DNA of 8,982 bases from Pseudomonadota bacterium (GTDB taxonomy: Bacteria > Bdellovibrionota_B > Oligoflexia > Oligoflexales > JAPPIL01): positions 1 through 8,982 of the forward strand of contig JAPPIL010000001.1 in the NCBI GenBank assembly GCA_028877195.1, written 5' to 3'. Every line of letters starts with the position of its first letter. Within the stretch, counting starts at the first letter, position 1. The notes under the pieces were generated by a model that worked only from the letters and a program-made list of their open reading frames with translations, was not told where the DNA came from and made no database searches. This document shows, in pieces, positions 6,275 to 8,982 of the stretch. The position numbers and the translations under genes are program-made.

Positions 6275-8878
6275 ATGCGCAAGCTTTTGTCCAGGATACT
6301 AGCGCTGTGCCTGTTATCAGCGCTACTACTGGCTTATCAGACTGAACGCCCTGCACCTTGGGCTTTTGATCCTGGCCCAGATGTAGGCAGTCAAAAAGAG
6401 TTAATCGACCTCCATGCTGCTATGCCTAGCTTTCCTGCTATTTCCCTAGAAATTATGCGTGCGCGTTGGCACAGGACGACGCAAAAATTTCGTCCTGCCT
6501 TTGGTGCGATACCTTGGCGCATGCTGCTTCAACCTAATGCAGTCAAGATTTTGTTTATCGGGCAGGATGGCACTCATATTGCTGAAGCAGCTAATCGCCC
6601 TGGCACGGCAGGGTTTGGCGGTCGGGCGCACAGTTTAGCTTCTTTCTTTGGCGTGGAGTATAGTGCTGCATTTATCAATGCGTATGCCTTCACCATCAAG
6701 GGGCAATATGGTGCTAGAGGTGCTCCCTATCTGCATAATGGTAAGCTAAAAACCAATCAAACGCTCGTGCCTAATGATGTTTGGCTAATGACTCAAGATC
6801 AAGATAGCCCGATCACGCAGTGGCGGCATGATTTGATTGAATGGATCATCAACAACAACCGTCAATCACTAAAGATGATCGTCCTCTTCGGTGGTGCAGC
6901 AAAGGACAGCATTGCTAGTTTTATTGAAAGCCGCGGCGGTAAAGTTGGTTCGCGTTTTGAACATGAGATGGCAAACATTCAAGTCCCAGAATTTTTTATG
7001 AAGTCGGCGGGTGGCAATAGTGAGTTTGCTGTGCCCTTTGACCAGCAAGGCAATGATGCTTATAGCACTATACTCAAGCAAAAACTAAACTATGCAAAAT
7101 CTGATACGGCAGCCATAGTGCGCAAACTTATCAAGCAACAGGCGCAAGAGGTTATTTCAACGCTGGTCTTTGCGCGTGCGGGCGACTACAGCAATGGTCT
7201 TATTCATCATGCTCAAATCGGTGGGTTTGACCTCAATAAGATATGGGTTGAAGCCCGACATGCTCGCAGACATTCGCCGACGCGCTCGCTGAAGGGATTG
7301 CGACTCAAGCATAGTGAGCCGATAGGCAGTCATATCCTTGTCTTGTCGCTTCCGCATCCCACCTATCTTTCTAGTAGCAAGAATGAAGCTGCGATCAGAC
7401 ATTGGCGACAAGAGTTAGCGCAGCTAGAAACCCTAGATAGCCACACAAAGGCGGAGCTGCACAAAAAAATAGCTAGAACTCCCGACTATAAGAAACTAGA
7501 GGTTATGCTTGAAGTCATTGCCAGTTTGCCTGACCGTGAACAAGCAGACAGAATGCGAGCAAGGGGCTACCAGCTTGGCAATGATCTGGTGGCAAAGCTA
7601 GTAGAGAAGGAAGTGCGCAAGATTCACCCTTACCTCAAGCTCGGTTGGAACATTGCCCCCGATCCTAGCGCTGCTAATGCCAAATATCCGAATGAGAATA
7701 GGTTTGCCGCTGGCAAGACATATCGCTATGGACGGGCTGATTTACACAAGGCTTACTTTGATTTTGGCACGCCCAACAATCGGATGGTCTCTTCCTCTAC
7801 GGCCAGGCGTGGGAAGCACAGGGATGACAAGCGTCGCAGCCGTGGTGCGCAAATTATTATTTTTGGCTCGCGTGATATACCAGCCTATGATCGTGAGCGC
7901 ATGAATGCGATGCTTGCCACAAAGCCGAACCAGCCGCTCGATAGGCGTGAGATGTTTAATTCTCGTCTTGTGCATGGCGAGGTGCGTTATCAATTTGATC
8001 CTGGCCCACCGCCAAAATACGCCAAGCTACTACAAGATCTACCACGCAAAAAAATCTTTGCAGCCAAGCAAGGGATGAGCTTTGAGCGTGATGGTATCGC
8101 TGCTTACAACATCAAGACCCACCCAAGTGTCGGGGCATTTGGACATTATCGTGGTTCGTTTGATCACCCGAAAGTATTGATCATCGCTGACCCTGATGGG
8201 GTAGATGATTTGGTTACAGCTCGTGCCTTGACGGGCACACGTGGGCAGTATCTGCAAGGCATGATGGATGAACTAGGGGTTGGTGATGACTACTTGGTTA
8301 TCAAAACTGTGCCGTTTGGCATGGATGGTGCTGCCGCTAGCGAGTGGCAGGAAGTCTACGAGACTACCGCAGAATGGCGCAATAAGCTGATAGATAACAT
8401 ACTGCGAGACTATAGTTTTGACCTGATAATCGCTGATGGCAAGTGGGCAAAGCTTGCTGTTGAAAAGTTTTTCATTGTGCGCAACTGGAACTTGGACGGA
8501 CTCTTAACCATCGATCGCCAAGGGCTTGGCAACAGCTCTGGTATCGCCAGTGCTTTGCAACGTCTTGGCGCTGGCACATATCTTCCACGCATGCGTAATA
8601 TTCCTCGTAGCCATCTGACTTATTATGCTCGTGCTTGGGCAGGGACATCAGGCGATCGGGTGCTTGACTCGCAAGACCGTAAGTCAAAGCGCTACCGCGG
8701 TCTTGCCTTCCAAGTGGTCGTCCCCAATTGGGTGGTTGAACAAAGGCACACACTTGACGCTGAAGCGCAAAAAGCGGTGAACAAGATGAAAGCCAAGCTT
8801 CGCCGCGGTGGGTTTCCTTTGCCTGATGAGTCTATTGCTGATTTTTTGCGGCGGATAGGCAAGGATGATGCTGCGTAA
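6275..8878 (+). CDS. Exported tandem uracil-DNA-glycosylase-like protein
   Basis: An 867-residue protein. Residues 1-20 form a classic signal peptide or anchor: Arg/Lys at the start, then ILALCLLSALLLA, with no lipobox Cys. Two similar units follow, each opening with FDPGP (31-35 and 574-578). Unit 1 has KILFIGQDGTH (91-101) with Asp98 and His101, FINAY with Asn135, and LPHPTYLS with His361, resembling the UDG motifs GQDPYH, LLLN and HPSPLS. Unit 2 has KVLIIADPDGV (633-643). The 33 residues from Ile95 to Val127 align without gaps to 637-669, but Asp98, His101 and Asn135 become Pro640, Val643 and Lys677. Between them lies a linker with a very basic patch (residues 510-524). As I recall, uncharacterised UDG-superfamily proteins of actinobacteria share 'FDPGPP', 'fRp.fGpipw' and 'IGQD'. 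UDGs remove uracil or modified bases from DNA; export is unusual. The fold is likely; substrate and activity are unknown. Confidence 0.65.
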   Translation: MRKLLSRILALCLLSALLLAYQTERPAPWAFDPGPDVGSQKELIDLHAAMPSFPAISLEIMRARWHRTTQKFRPAFGAIPWRMLLQPNAVKILFIGQDGTHIAEAANRPGTAGFGGRAHSLASFFGVEYSAAFINAYAFTIKGQYGARGAPYLHNGKLKTNQTLVPNDVWLMTQDQDSPITQWRHDLIEWIINNNRQSLKMIVLFGGAAKDSIASFIESRGGKVGSRFEHEMANIQVPEFFMKSAGGNSEFAVPFDQQGNDAYSTILKQKLNYAKSDTAAIVRKLIKQQAQEVISTLVFARAGDYSNGLIHHAQIGGFDLNKIWVEARHARRHSPTRSLKGLRLKHSEPIGSHILVLSLPHPTYLSSSKNEAAIRHWRQELAQLETLDSHTKAELHKKIARTPDYKKLEVMLEVIASLPDREQADRMRARGYQLGNDLVAKLVEKEVRKIHPYLKLGWNIAPDPSAANAKYPNENRFAAGKTYRYGRADLHKAYFDFGTPNNRMVSSSTARRGKHRDDKRRSRGAQIIIFGSRDIPAYDRERMNAMLATKPNQPLDRREMFNSRLVHGEVRYQFDPGPPPKYAKLLQDLPRKKIFAAKQGMSFERDGIAAYNIKTHPSVGAFGHYRGSFDHPKVLIIADPDGVDDLVTARALTGTRGQYLQGMMDELGVGDDYLVIKTVPFGMDGAAASEWQEVYETTAEWRNKLIDNILRDYSFDLIIADGKWAKLAVEKFFIVRNWNLDGLLTIDRQGLGNSSGIASALQRLGAGTYLPRMRNIPRSHLTYYARAWAGTSGDRVLDSQDRKSKRYRGLAFQVVVPNWVVEQRHTLDAEAQKAVNKMKAKLRRGGFPLPDESIADFLRRIGKDDAA
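6365..6379 (+). repeat. 15-base direct repeat, copy 1 (FDPGP of unit 1)
   Basis: TTTGATCCTGGCCCA is identical here and at 7994-8008, in the same reading frame, each copy opening one UDG-like unit. Identity in all third codon positions is notable because the rest of the two units is strongly diverged. Confidence 0.8.
7994..8008 (+). repeat. 15-base direct repeat, copy 2 (FDPGP of unit 2)
   Basis: Second exact copy of TTTGATCCTGGCCCA, at the start of the second UDG-like unit. The two copies are in frame, so recombination between them would delete 1629 bases, an exact multiple of three, and leave a single-unit protein. Confidence 0.8.
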
Positions 8879-8944
8879 CTGCATACGCGGGCATGTTCAG
8901 AGCACCCGACACACTAGCTTTTTTTCTTGCGGAGGGCTTTCCCC

Positions 8945-8982
8945 GGCTTTGTTGCATAACTAACATCTTTTTAGTATGCGGA
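8945..8982. mobile_element. Possible terminal inverted repeat of an IS5-family element (cut by window end)
   Basis: GGCTTTGTTGCATAAC (8945-8960) resembles the ends of IS5-family elements, for example IS903, whose ends begin GGCTTTGTTGAATAA. Only one end could be visible and no transposase is in the window, so this rests on a short recalled match. The 66 bases before it (8879-8944) hold no gene; a seven-T run at 8919-8925 is not preceded closely by a good stem. Confidence 0.4.

Noticed and set aside
7653..7904. Open frames on both strands inside the UDG-like gene
   Set aside because: They overlap a long gene with good start and internal motifs, lack ribosome sites and show no domains.
8888..8925. 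Possible terminator after the UDG-like gene (CGGG...CCCG then seven T)
   Set aside because: The stem is only four base pairs with a 13-base loop, and the T run starts ten bases after it.

Overview
The window looks like a bacterial chromosome segment, probably from a gammaproteobacterium. This rests on the style of GpsA and the compact gene spacing; nothing in the sequence fixes the genus. It has three parts. (1) Left, bases 1-1923: housekeeping or ordinary genes. These are the C-terminal end of a 3-dehydroquinate synthase-like gene (aroB-like), a small membrane protein with a bacterial PH domain, and, convergent with it, gpsA (glycerol-3-phosphate dehydrogenase). (2) Bases 2045-8878: four unusual genes in two divergent pairs. 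On the minus strand, an acidic, Gln-rich protein of unknown function overlaps by ATGA a short protein that follows the plan of Eco57I-class adenine methyltransferases but has lost the NPPY catalytic motif. On the plus strand, a NERD nuclease / UvrD-like helicase with a C-terminal cold-shock-like domain is followed by a large protein with two uracil-DNA-glycosylase (UDG)-like units behind a signal peptide. (3) Right edge, after 8944: a sequence resembling the terminal inverted repeat of an IS5-family insertion sequence, cut off by the window end.

The four central genes all carry, or sit beside, nucleic-acid-related domains: a nuclease-helicase, UDG-like units and a methyltransferase-like fold. 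They lie between a housekeeping gene and a possible IS end and share a 130-base divergent control region. My inference is an accessory island, possibly a genome-defence or DNA-processing system. No standard named system is obvious to me, and co-function of the two halves is unproven.

The most notable single gene is the UDG-like protein. Its first unit keeps GQD-x-x-H, an Asn and an HPTxLS motif like those of active UDGs. Its second unit aligns without gaps across the first motif region but has replaced the catalytic positions, so it looks like an active plus inactive tandem in one exported or membrane-anchored chain.

No rRNA, tRNA or CRISPR array was seen, and no stretch over 300 bases lacks a gene. 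The intergenic spaces are 336-443, 885-909, 1924-2044, 4051-4180, 6179-6274 and 8879-8982. I found no convincing intrinsic terminator in any of them.
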